Shown: positions 1-13,200 of the stretch, piece after piece
Layout: each line of letters starts with the position of its first letter
Numbering within the stretch: position 1 is the stretch's first letter
Assembly (NCBI GenBank): GCA_008360975.2
Contig: CM039196.1
Span: 2,480,001-2,544,000 of the forward strand
DNA length: 64,000 nucleotides
DNA from: Lichenostomus cassidix
Taxonomy: Eukaryota; Chordata; Aves; Passeriformes; Meliphagidae
Direction: 5' to 3'
The notes under the pieces: model-generated
Database searches by the model: none
What the model saw: only the letters and a program-made list of their open reading frames with translations
Told to the model about the DNA's origin: nothing
Translations under genes and position numbers: made by a program

Positions 1-1270
1 TAAGTAAGTTATCATTCCCTGGCTGGGAACCGGGAGAGCAGAGCCGTGTGTGTGTGTGTGTGTGCAGCTCCAGAGGGAACACGGCAGCGCAGCAGGAGCA
101 GGCGGAGGTTTAGCGTCCTTTGGGAATGGTGTTCAGCAGAGGAGAGGAGCTGTCTCTGGGATGATGCATTATTTGCCATAGCAGAAAAACAAAATCTGCG
201 TGAAACCCGGTTTTCTTCCCCAAAAGTGTGAGCGTTTGCAGCTCCTCCTGGGCTGACTGGCTGTCCCTGAGGGGTGTGTGAGCAACTGCTCTGGTGCTGT
301 GGGTGGTGGGGAGGGAACAGCCCTGTTTTGGGATCCCAGCAGTGCTGGGGTGTCACTGCCCTCAGAAGTGGCCTTGATGAGCCAGAGCTGTTGCACATGA
401 GGACATGACAAGTGCTGGTCACCACTTGGAGTTTTGTTTTGGGGCCACAGAGCTGGCAGGAGGCTGTTTGATTAGCATCATTCCCGACTCCAGGCCAGTA
501 AACTCTTTATCCAACCCAACTCTTACGATATCCATTTCTCCTACGTGTTTTATAGAACCTGTTCTGATGCTTTTTAGAGTGTTTGCAAACACCCTCTTAA
601 GGCACTGCTGGTGCTGCCTTCAAGTCTCTGCTTCTAATTATAATGAGAAAAACCCACTACAGCTGCCACTGGAATCTGTACAACCTGGAGAGCAACAAAT
701 TTGCAGCTTAGTGCTTTTGGGCAGGAACAGAAAAACTCAGAAAACCTCTTGTGAACCAGGTTATCAGTGTTACACATCTGTCATTTCACATTCCCAGATT
801 TAGACTGCAAAGCAGCAACACTTTGTAACATTGGGGGGATTCCCAGGATTTTCACCTAAGCATTCCTGCTGCTGCTTCTTCAGTGTCCAAGGAAAATGTG
901 AATTTAAGTCTCCGTGTTAAAACTGTGCATTGCCCAGCCTGCACTACACAGAGGTGGAATTTTGCAAACAGATTTGACACCTGAGAGAGGGAGGAAAAGC
1001 TGGATGTGTTTGATACAGTAGCAGCAGCAAAGATTTTGACTCCCTAAAGAAAAAAACATTTTGAGGACATGGTGTGTAAATGAACCCACTTGAATCTTGG
1101 ATTTGTACATCTAAACGATGACAGTGCAATGAGGTCATTGTGGGTTGATTAGCACAGTTTCTTCACTGGAGAGATAGAAATTATATCCACTGTCAATCAC
1201 GAATCCAGACTTCAATTATGAAAACACAGTGAGAATAAAATTCTGACTTTATTTTGTGTTCTTGTCCCAG
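1..1270 (+). other. PITPNM2 intron (partial) upstream of the first visible exon
   Basis: No exon with usable splice sites and a PITPNM-like reading frame was seen here. The exon at 1271 starts with one base that completes a codon from an upstream exon outside the window. There is a short (GT)n run at about 46-64. The window opens with TAAGTAAG, which could be the remainder of a splice donor cut by the window edge, but the preceding base is not visible. Confidence 0.6.
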
Positions 1271-4200
1271 TTTACATTCTAGTGTCCTGAGAAACGACCC
1301 CACATCCAGGCGATCCAGTAGCTCCATGATGTTGGATGGAGGAAATATTGGGAAATTTGACTTTGAGATCACCGACTTCTTCCTCTTTGGTTCTCCCTTG
1401 GGTCTGGTGCTTGCACTGCGGAAAACTGTAATTCCAGCTCTTGACAGTAAGTCCTGATGCAAACTGCTCCCTTGGTGGGTGGTGTAAGCACCTCCTGCTG
1501 CAATTGCAGGAATCTGGTTAAACCCAAACATTTCTGTCTCAGCTCTCTGTGTGCTCTATGCACCACTGATTATACCATTTCCAAACGTGAAAAGTGCAGG
1601 GCAATTCTTGAGTCTGTAAACATTGTAATAAATTGTTTCAGTTGACTAAACTGGGAGATGAGGGAAATGATAAATCTTTTGCAATTCTGTAACCTGACGG
1701 TTGTTCTTTTTATAGACAAATATTTATAATGTTCTAACAAGCAATATTTTGATACTTGAGAGATTTTTTCTTTGTCTTTTTAGTCTTTCAGCTCAGACCA
1801 GCTTGTCAGCAGGTGTATAACCTGTTCCACCCTGCAGACCCATCTGCTTCACGCCTTGAGCCTCTTTTGGAGAGGAAGTTCTACCTTTTGCCCCCCTTCA
1901 ATATTCCCCGGTACCAGAGGTTCCCGCTGGGCGATGGCAATTCTGCTGTTTTGGGTAAGTCACTCTGGATCCACATTAGCTGTTTAAGGGGTTAGAACCA
2001 CATTTTCCATGAAGTCATCAACACAGTTGGGAATGTTGAGACAGAGAATTGGCTCTGTAGCATTAGCCTTGTTCCTGATTTACCAGAAAAGGAGTTTTCT
2101 TCCAATGAAATCAGTGCCTTGTGTCCCATATGCTCTTTTTTTGTCACACAAGGGCCTCCAGCTGCTGAGAGTCGTGAGGTGGTGACCTCTCTGTAAAGGC
2201 CTCTGTTTTACACCCAGACTGGTGCTTGTGATTGAGAGTGAATGAAACACAACTGAGCTAGCAGAATTTAGGACTTGAAGGGACAGAGAAGACTGGAAGG
2301 AGCAGAGTCTACAGTGAGATGATGAGATGATTTACTTGTTTGCATCCCATTTGTCTAATATTTGAATCACACAGGACAAAATGAAGAAGATTATATATCT
2401 AGAGCTGGATAATTCTGGTGATTCTCTGCATAATTTTAAAGTTAAAAATCCAAAGAAGTGGCCTTCTATGCCTCGGTGTCTTTAAAGATTATACTTGCTG
2501 AATCTAGTGGTCTGATTTGTTAAATGGGCACAAACTAAGCCCCATGTTTAATGAAGTGAATAAAATGTTTTTTGCAGGCCCCACTCACTTGTCAAATTTA
2601 GCCAAGATCTTGCTGCAACACTTTTTAAAAATGGATCCACCCACAACTGCATTTGTACCCAGGCCAGTTACAACAGCTCAGAGAATCTATAGCAACTTGA
2701 AAAGCAATTTGATTTTTGGGTGTATTCTAGGTACCAGCAGCAAGGAGCTTCTTAAAAAAAAATTGCAGTGAAACATCATATCTTCTTTCTCTTAAATACC
2801 TTCCAAAACCCCTGTTCTCACTGAACCCAGGTGCAGAGGCCCCATTGACACTAAACCTGTGTTCTGGTTATCATTCTGGACAGCAGAAGGAATATTAGAG
2901 TCTCCCTGGACCTCTGAGTTGGCTGTGTTTGGAGAGACATTGCTATGCAGTGAAGTTAAACAGCAATTAGCTCTACTGTGAGAAGGGCAAAGTGATTGCA
3001 AAACCTTCTCCACGTCTGAGCCTTGTTATTTTAAGAGACACTGCTCTGCCTTGATGAATAAAACTGACAAAAAACACCTTTAAATTCTCTTTTCCTGTAA
3101 GACAAAACCTCTTCATTTGCTTATCAGAAAGTAACAGGCCATTCCTTTCCATTAGAGTCCATGTTGTGATGGACACATTACCCAGAAGGACTAATCATGA
3201 TTCACCAGGCTGCTGCTGAAGTTAGTGTTCACTGGAGGGCACTCCAGAAAAGTTAATTGCTGCTATAATTAAGCTCTATGTTTTGCTGATCACGTAAAAT
3301 TCAGGTGCTCAATTATAATTGGTTCTGTGCAAAACCTTGTGTAACACTGCTTGTGCACATCTCCTCATGAAGATAGCTTTTTTGGGAGTCCTCAATTCAG
3401 AAAGCCTCTTAGGTTGTTCTTTTCCCCCATTTTCCCATCTGTACTAAATGCTGGTCCCTATTTCATGTCAATGAACTTGGAAAGTAAAATCAAATTCATG
3501 TCCCTGCTTACTCCTGTGCTTTGCACTGTGTAGGCTGTGAGTCTGATTCTCCCCTTAGAGCATATTTTTTTCCACTCATAGTAAAAAAAAGGTTTCTCTG
3601 GATGTGCTGTGTATTTATGTATGGATTTGGCTTAGAAGGGGGTGAAGATGACTCCTTTTTGTTGTTGAAATGCCATCATTGTGTTCTCCTCTGCTCCCAG
3701 TTAATCTCTGATGTTGGTCTGTTTGGAAATCACCCCTGTTTTGTTTCTTTTACTCTATTTGAAGGTTGTCTGTTCATTGAAGACTCATAATTAAGTGCTG
3801 GGGTGTAACTGTTTGTATGTTTAACACTTTGTGGCCGCATGTCTGTTGTTCTTTGTCCTTCTGTTATGTTTTTTTTTTTCCCCATCTGCTTCTAGTTGAG
3901 ACAATCCAGAACAATCCCATCCTCCTCATGGAAAGTAGCCCTCTGGGTGCTCTCCAGCACCAGGACAGCTTCATGGAAACAAGTATCCCCGTTCCCGTAC
4001 TGAATTGGCAAGATGTTTCCAATAAAAGTGCTGGTTGTGCTGAGTGTGTGTAATCTACACTTTCGTATTGTCTGTGGTGTTGGGTTCTTGGGGTCCTTTT
4101 ATGGAGATCACACTGTTGCCTCCTGGAGTCGAAATCTTCTTGCTGTGTCTCAGGCTGTGCCACACGGAATAACCACTGGGGATCATGCTTGGATCTGGGA

Positions 4201-7200
4201 GAGCCACTGTAGGAACGAGGGGTTGGGATTATAAACTCTGTCCCATTCTGGTGTTGATGCTGGAAGGGATCTGCTGCCATGCATGGACTGGTTTCCTTCT
4301 GTGCTGCCTGTGCTGCTGGAAAGAGGCTTTGGCACAGACAGAGTCCCTGGTGGCTCTGCTTGTGTGGTGCTCACCAAGGACAGGATCCCTTGGGAAAGGT
4401 GTCCTGCAGTGTGCAGCTCCCCAGCAGCCACAAGTCACCGTACCCAGAAGTCCAGTTGATGTCCATGTCACACTAGACTTTGTCCCTTTGGGTGTTTCTT
4501 GTTTGGACACTCCTCGTGACTCTGCTGAACACAGCACTGAGGCTTTCAGACCCCAGGGTGGCTCTGCGTGTTGGTTATTTTAAATTAATTTCTCGTCCCC
4601 TGCCTTAAAAGCAAAGTTTGATGTATTTGTTTTGCCTTAATTTCTATCATCAATGCTGCATGGCCTCGTTTATTCTGGTTGTGGCTGGTGCTACATCTGC
4701 AATTGTGATGAAATTTGCCTTTGTTTTGGGTTTTTTCTTCTCCTTGTGTGTCACTCGCCCGTTCTCATCCCTTTCTCGGTGTTTTGCATTGAGAGCTGGG
4801 TTCTGCTGCCCTGTTGTCTTTCACAAGCTGACCCTCACTGTCCCTGAGCAGTTTGGGCTGTTATGTGGTCATACAGGATGGCAACATCGCCGAGTTTTGC
4901 GGGTGGTCTCTCCCTCTGTCTCCTGAAGGTGGAGATTATTTTTAGCTGTGCAGTTGCCATGTTGCCTGTGCTGTGAGGTTGTGTGACAAAGCAGAGGGAA
5001 GGATCTGGTACTATTAATTCATCACTTTGGAGGTCCCTGATGAAGTGCCATTTTGCTGTGAGCTGATACTGCCTGTGGTCAGGACAGAGATTGTAAAAGC
5101 ATCCCTTGCCCATGGCAGGGGGTTGGAATTGGATGGTCTTTAAGATCCCTTCCAACCCAAACCAGTATAAGATTCTATGATTCTCTGTTTTTTATGCTGT
5201 GGGTCAGGAGCACGGTGTGTCCAAGCAGTTTTTGATGTCAGTGTAGCAAGTGCTGAATCCCAGTTCAGCCACCGGACTGCAGGAGATTTCCAAAATCACA
5301 AAAGCTTGTGGACAACAGAAATCTGTTGCTCTTGATCTCAGGGTAGCTACTGCAGAGTTCCCAGCACTGACCAGTGACTCCAGTGCAAGCAGAGCCTGGC
5401 TTGTGCTGAGCAGCTGGCTAGCTTTTCTATGTTTTTTAATTTTTTTGTTTTTATTGAACTGTATGTATTTTTTTATTGTTTTCGGTATTTCCCGCTTTGG
5501 TGCAATAGCTCAATCTCCAAATAGCACAAATCGTTCAGGTACCCCAAGGACTGACCTGAGAGGATGGCTCAGGACTATTGACTTACAAGAACATTGACAA
5601 ATGAGTGCAAAAGTGAAAGAGCAGCAGGTGCTTTGCAGGGAGGCTGCTCAGGGCACGGCTCCAGCCAGGCTCCTCTTCCTCACTCTGGTAAAGTGGCCCT
5701 GAGTCAGCCCTGAGTCACAGGACAAAGTGCAGTACATGAGGGCATGTACTTACATCCTTATTGAGTGACAGAGGAGCAACTCTTATTGATAAAGGTCATG
5801 CTGCTGGTGGACCTTCTAGCTTCACTCTGGGCTTGCCTGGAAAACCTCCCTGTGGCTGTGAGGACCTGAGCTGTGGCTGGGGATGCAGCAGGATTTGTGT
5901 AGGCACAGACACACTGGGAGATTGGAGGGAGGAATCCTGCCCAGCCGCCTTTTCTCTTGTAATGCTCTTGAACTTGTCTTCCTAACTCAAGCCACAGGTG
6001 CTCTAGGTTAAGGGAGAGAAGAAGTTCAGGTTTCTCTGATGGTTAAACCAGAATCTGGCATTTTTTCTGACAAAGCCAAACCTCTACCTGCATCTGAGGA
6101 GGTTCTGGAAAGCTGATGGTCATTGCCTGTGTTGGGGCACCCATTTGGTGAGCAGGAACCAGGAAGATCTCACAGGCAAGAGAATGGAGACTGAGGGGTG
6201 ACCAGAGAAGAGAGGTTTGTTCAGATCCAGGCAAAGGGACCTTTGTGGAGCTCAGTGCAGCTCCTGTTCTCCACTTGGATTGCCTCTTCTTGCTCGTTCA
6301 GGTGCTTTGTACCATCAGAAAGCAGCGCTGGCCCGATGGGACCGGCTGAGTTGTGGATCTGGTCACAGCCTTGACAGCCAGCAGCTCAGGCAAGGTGGCA
6401 AGATGGGGAAAGTGCTGAGAAAGTGATGCTGCTAATGGCCTTTCAGGCACAACGTGGGCAGTGTGTGCAGCTCATCATCAGGTCAGGCTCCCGCTAAGGC
6501 TCAGATCTCACAGTCCACAAAGCTTTTACACAGAGCAGCTTGTGGCCTGATTTTCCCTGCAGAGAACGGAACTCTTTTACTGACACTTAGCCACACATTT
6601 TCTGCTTCGTATGTTCCCTCTCCCTTGGCTGCAGCAGCATTTGTGTAGGCACAGACGCCGCTGCTGCGAACTGAGAGATTGGAGGGAGAAAATCAGTAGC
6701 CCCAAGCAAAAAAAGACTGATATTAAAATAAACCAGTTGCCAAAACAACTCCCTGTGTCAGCCGCGTGCTGGGATTAAATCCAGGGATATCTAAACAGGC
6801 TGGAATAGGTGGAGGATGTTGGTGTGTGGGAGTAATGTGTGAGTAAAGTAACTCATGTTCCTTGTGGTATCTCTTGTCTGATACCTGGGAATAAATTCAG
6901 GTGCTGCTTCTCAAGTGCAGCAGAGATGGGCAACCTTAAAACCATAATGAATTGCTTTGCTTTTGCATGTTACTGCCACACTGGTGCTGCCTGCTGTGAG
7001 CACCTGGTGTTGGCATTACAAACCTCTGCCCTGCAGGAGCTTGGGATATCCCACTTAATTCGGCCTCATGGCATCCACAGAGGAGTGGATGCTCTTAGCA
7101 CTGTTAAGAGAGAAAACTGAAATGCTGAGATTTTAGCGCGATTTTCAGCGTCTCTCATTTTGCCACTCCTGAACGTTTGAGGTCCTTTTCCCTTCCATCC

Positions 7201-10200
7201 ATATGTAAGGTCCGTGTGAGCATGATTTTAAATCCTCTTTTCTGTTTTTATGTGCTAAGGAGTTTTGCCTAACTTGGTCAACCTCAGGTTGGGATTTAAA
7301 ACTCCAGACTTGCATGTTGTACCAAAGAAGCTCTGTTTTCATAGAACCTGAGTGCTCCCTGATCTGCTGACTCTGATGGGAGATACAAGTGCTCAGCACC
7401 AGACTCCCTTCAGTAGCCCTTACTTCAGATTAACAAGTGTTGGCTGTGTCCTTCAGCAATGAAATACAAGTCCAAATTTAGTCTCTGCCAGGCATGAAGA
7501 TGTTGTCTTGATTTTTGTTTTTTAATACTGCTTCTATCTTGGAGACGTTCATTTAAATTTAAATATCTCAGGAAAACAAATAGCCCTTTCTAAGGTCGTT
7601 TTTTTGTTGTTGTTTTCCTTACCTTGGTTATTTTGTCTCGATGTGAATATATGAAATTATGTATATTCACATCTGTATGTATGACACATGCTTGTTATTG
7701 CTGCTTGAATAAGTCTGCCTGGGTTTTTCTTTGGATTTGATTTTTGAGCTACTTACATTGCTTCTCTCAATCAAAGTCTGCTCCTCCAGCCACATGTCTG
7801 TGCCTGCTGTGCTGTTTGCTTTCTTTTCAAACCAGAGCTTTGATAAATGTGGGGTGTTTTTGTTTCATTCCAATCCGTTCTGAAAGGTTTTTGCACCTAC
7901 CAGCTTTGTTTGCCTCCTTCCTCCCCCCGAGTTCATCTTGCCCAGCCTCTGTCTGTTGGTCTAATATTTTGATTTCCCTGTTTCAACTTTGTAGCAGATG
8001 TTGTTCAGTCTCATGGTGCCGTCTTCATGGAAAACGCGTCCCTGTCCACCCCCATTTCAGCCCCTCAGTTCAGGGGCTTCCGGAGAGCCAGTGAGATCAG
8101 CATTGCCAGCCAGGTCTCAGGAATGGCAGACAGTTACACTGCTTCCAACATAGCCAACAGTAAGTGTTGCACCCCTCCGAGACTCCGCTCGCTGCCGCTC
8201 CGCTCTCAGACCACGCTCCGGCCCGAGCAGCTTCTGTCCATCCATCTGTCCAGGGGGGTGCTTCCCATTCATAACCAAAAGCTTGGAATTGTTCTGCCTT
8301 CGCCTGGTTTTGCCATAGTCAGTGCCATGTGTTGTCATATCCCCTGGAGGAACAGGTGATGTATTTGATGGTCACGCAGGCTGGGTTATGTATGTTGGAC
8401 CTTGCTGGTGATAAATTGTTAAAAAAAAAGATAATAATTGCTAACTCTGAGCACCGTTTGGCTGTTGTGTGTGGTGAGGGTTAATCCAGAGGGATGTTTC
8501 TGGGCTGCTGTGGTAAGTCATGCAGAACTGGTCGGGATCAGCACTTGATACCAGATGGGTAATTGATGCAGATCCCTCAAATGTGGCCCACAAAACCAGG
8601 GATGAGTAAGCCCCTCTGTAATGCTGAAAGGCAAGGACAGGTTGGTTCAGAACAGAACATTTATACTTTGCATTAGAAACTCAGCACTTCTGCAGCCTGC
8701 AGGGCAGCTCCCAGTCAGTTTATGACCCATTTCCTAGAGCTGAATGAGGAATAAAAGGGATTTTTTATTTATTCTTTTTCCCAAGACCTGTATAACTTCC
8801 TAACTAATACAGTGGAGAAGAATAGACTTCATTAAGTGGAGAAGAACAGACTTTGTTAATGGCTCAGCCCCTTCTTTGTTTCAGCTGAGGTGTGAGATGA
8901 ACACTCCGTATCCTCATGGACCTCTAATAACTCAGACCAAAAACAGGCTCAAAACTCAAATTAAAAAAATAAAGAAAAATAACAAACAAAAATGCATATG
9001 AAAAAATCTTCAGCCCAAACTATTCCCAGAAGGTGTCAGAAATTTAGAGATACATTCCTGGCACGGGTTGTGAATTACTCACTCCATAATTAATTGCTGA
9101 GGTTAATAATGCTCCCGGAGGCAGGTATGAGTTGTTGAAGGTCTGTGGGCGCTGCTCAGGGGCTGCTGTAACCTCCTGCCCTGTTTGAGGCAATGCTCAG
9201 CAGCAGGACTAAAATACCTTCTCTGACAAACGAGGTTTTCCTGCTCCAAGCGCATCCGAGAACCAACACTACACTCCCCGCGTGCATCCTTTTACTTGTC
9301 CTGACATTTTGCCATTTTGCTACACAGGAATCTGCTTGGGAAGCAGCTCCTGGGGGAGAAGGTGTTTGTTTTGTGCTGGTTTTCCACCCACAGGGAGCTG
9401 CTGGGCTGGGACATGGTGATGGTTTGTGGGGAGGTGTTTTTGCCAGGGTGATGCCCCAGGGCTGGTGTGTCCCACGGAGGGATCTTGTCCTGAGCTGTGG
9501 CAGGGTTAGATCACACAACATTCACCTCTGCTTTCCCCGTGCTCTCCCCCCCTGTGCAGCTTCTGCTTTGTGTAATTGGTTCCTCCACACAGCCATCAAA
9601 GCCTGTTCTGAGATCAGGGAGGAAGAGTCCTCATGTGCTGCCTCACGGCTGTCCCAGCTCCTTCCCTCCACTCCAAGCATCCCCCGAGCTCCACCTCTGC
9701 CTTTGCAGCTCTTGCTCTCAACCTCGTTGGTGTGGTGGTACCGTGGAGCTGTGGCATTGAGGGTTGGATGTGATCCATGCTTATCCCCAGAGAGAGCTGG
9801 AGGAAGTCTGGAGGGGCACCACAAACCACAGCTCCCTCCCTGGAGCCTCCCTAGGGTGCAGCTCCCCTGGTACCCGTGAGTTTGTGGAGGATGAAATCAG
9901 TGTGTGCCATAATAATAAGTGTGATTTCTGCTTTTTTTTTTTATATTTTATTTTTCTTTTTAGAAACCAAACACCACCCTAATCATTGTAGGGGGTTTAG
10001 CCTTCTGTCCCAACTTGCCCTCCCTCACAAATCCCCTACCCAAACCTCGTTCAGGAGGCGTAGGCAGCATAAACATGAAATCCCTGCCAAGGCAAGGAAG
10101 CTCAAAGGGCCGCGGAGCCGGGCTGCAGGCTGTGCTCTTCGGATACCAGACCTGGACATCAAGACAGGTATTCTGGAGAGATCCACTCCTGTCGGCCTCC

Positions 10201-13200
10201 TCTCTCATTCCATAGTCACAGAACTTCACAACAAATCTCTGCGCTTTCACTGAGGCACTTGGCAATTTCTGATTGCATCTTAACAAGTATTTCTGTCACT
10301 TTTCCCCGAAGATCGATCGTAACACCGCTAACAACTTGGCAGGAGCAGGAATTCTTCTGGGCAGAGCTGAGGGGACAACGCTTCTGCCTCTACTGCTGTC
10401 TTTTGAGCATGGAAGAGTCAATCCTGTCTGCTTCCTGTAAAGAGTCTGAAATTACCCGAGCTGGGGACTTGCATGAGAAATGAAACGTTGGGACATGACC
10501 AGGAGCTATCAGTTTGGAAGGCAGGAAGTCAGAAATGGCAGCGAGGAGATGCTTGTGTGCTCTGGAAAAGCCATATTGATCTGTCAAACCCTCCTCCTCC
10601 TTACCATGGCTCTTCAGAAAAGCAGGAACCGTCAGGATGGGGGTGGCCTGGGCATTTGGCACAGTGAGGGCTGGGCGATGGGGATGTGCTGAATCCATAT
10701 CCCTCTGCACTTGCTGTGGTGGGAACTCTCTGCAGGTGTCTGGAAGGAGCTCATAGATCCATCTTTTCAGTTCAGCATCTGTGCTCATCACCTGCCAGAT
10801 TTCCCTTAGCAGAGGGGTGTGTGGATGTACCTTAAACCTGGCAGCTTTCCTAGAACTCCTTAAAAAGGGAACATTGTCACAGAGACAAACCAAGCTTGAG
10901 GAAGCCCTTGTCAAAGCCCCAGCTTGCATCCTGCATGCAAACACAAACAAAATTCTGCTGCTCTCTTGATCTCCATCTTCTCTTTCCTTGGCTGCTTTTC
11001 TGGGTCAGAGTGCACAGGCACTGAGCACTCCTTGCTGCTGGGAAAGCAGCCCATGGCTTTGGGGTGTGAGGCTTTGGACTGAGACCTGCTCATTTCCAGG
11101 GATTGGGATGGGACAGGCGCGTGGGCAGAGTTTAGGGCTGTTGAGGTGTGGGGGTGTTCAGGGCTGAAGGGTGGCTGTCAGACATCTGTGTGCAAATTGT
11201 TGACTCCCTGAGGAAGAAACTTGTCTGTATTGTTTGTTTTCCTGCCCCCCTGCAAAATCCCAGTGTATTTTTCAGTCCCCCATGCAATGAAGTCCCAATA
11301 CTCCCAATATTGTCTTGTCCACCACAGAGGCTGTGCCCCTGGAAAGGCTGGGCTGGACATCTTGGTTGCCTGTAACATGGTAGCCCAGGAGGGCACTGAG
11401 GATTTGTTGGGGACTACCAGTCCCGTCAGCATGTGCCAAATTCTGTGCCTTGTGGTGCCTTTTAGCATCCTGCATGGATTCCCAGTATTCAGCCCTCTTT
11501 AGTGTGGCCAATACCTGGATGCAATTCCCTGGTGAAATCTAAAGGAGTTGGAAGCAGGGCTGGAGCCAGGCTGAGCACACACATTCTTCCTCCCACAGCT
11601 CCCGGGAGACGCGTTGCTATCTTACATTTTGGCTCATTGCACAGGAGCCTTGGGCCCCTTCCCTGGGGTCTGGACTAACTGCCAATTAACCTGCCCTCCA
11701 GTGCCTTCCTCTTTGCTTAAACAAGGGAGAGCTCACTGCTGGTGCCCATGTGTTCCTCCCTTGGTGTGAGCAAACACCAAGCCCTGGGTTGTTTGTTCCC
11801 CTGGAGCAGCAGGACCAGCCAGGGAGCAGCCTCTCAGTGCACCTGGAGCAAGGAGCCAGAGCCCTGACATCCCATTTGTGAACCTCTTTGTCTGAACAAA
11901 TGTTTTGCTTCTGTAGTTGCTGCCAAGTGGTGGGGAACCAAGAGGATTGACTACGCCCTGTACTGCCCTGATGCCCTCACGGCTTTCCCGACAGTGGCTC
12001 TGCCTCACCTCTTCCACGCCAGCTACTGGGAGTCCACAGATGTTGTCTCCTTCCTGCTCAGACAGGTAAAACCATCCTTTCTCTCTGGTCTCCCTTGGGT
12101 TGAAAAATATTTTGGGCACTTTTTTTCCCAGTGCACCTTCCATAAGGCTTGTTGATGCATAGAGGTGAAAAATAACCATTGCTCCCACAGATCCATTTTC
12201 TTCCCCTTCCTTCTGTTCCTCACCTATGGCATTGGTGGAGCTGCACACATGCAAACTTCATTGATGTTATGACCTGGTTGGTTTGGGGCTGGGTTTATCA
12301 TCAGAGCAGGTTTCAGACAGGCTCACCAGGGATCCACAGACAGAGCCCAGAGCAGTTTCCTATCAGGTCATAGTGGCAAAGGTCAGTGGCACTTGTTTCT
12401 TGAAGTGGTCTGTGCTCTGTGTGTGCCAGGTTGGATCTCAAGTCTGAAACTGAAACTTCTCAAAGTACAAATAAAAATAGCACCAAATACAATAAAACCA
12501 AAGGAGAAGTTTTATATGAATTCAACAGGAATTGGTAGGCAGAATGCAGCTCTCCATTTTGCCTTTCCAAGTTGTTGTTGTCTCCTCTGGGAGCTCATTG
12601 GGATTTAGTCCTCCTTCCTGCAGCACAAAGCAGTTCTAGGGCCAGGAGAATGGGGATTGCTGGTGTCTGGAGTCTAACACCTCCGATTTTATCAACCTAT
12701 ATTTGGCCTAAGATTCAAATTTATTCTCTAAAATGTGTTTTTCCCTAAAAGAAATATTTTCCCTTCAGTTCCTTGGGGATGAGGGGGAGTTATTTGCCTT
12801 ACAAAATATGAACTCCCCAAGGAACGACACTTAGAGCATGGAGTTGGAAAAAACAAAACTCAAAGTAACTCTGTGGTTTGTGCTGCCCACTTCAGCACTG
12901 GCTTTGCTTTGTGTGAGCTCAGCTGTTAAACCCTCCCTGTTCTCCTCCAGCCTCCTCCGCTGCAGCTCTCAATTATTTATGATTCTGTTGGCAAACTTTC
13001 TTTCAATGTTATCTTCCAAATAGTGAGAGAATCATAAACAACAGCGGTGTCAGCGCTGGTGGCAGCTGAGCAGTGGTGATAATCCAGTGAGACCCTTCTC
13101 TTCCCAGGCTGTGTCCAGGCTCTGTGCCTGCACACTCCTGCCTGGATGGTCCCACATCAAACTCAGCCTAAAAGGGCTGGAAGGAAGAGAGAACTCACAT

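Larger units (their letters stand above)
1955..7994 (+). other. PITPNM2 intron, about 6.0 kb
   Basis: Largest intron in the window, between the exon ending GTTTTGG at 1954 and the exon starting CAGATGTT at 7995. It contains a CR1 3' fragment (about 5103-5188), a roughly 50-bp dispersed duplication (about 5885-5935 and 6632-6690) and a perfect 12-bp-arm inverted repeat (7640-7673). Long open frames here have no recognisable protein similarity and no splice logic. Confidence 0.7.

Noticed and set aside
9193..9879. 228-codon open frame in a PITPNM2 intron
   Set aside because: No similarity, low-complexity composition and no splice or promoter context. PITPNM2 frame continuity does not need it.
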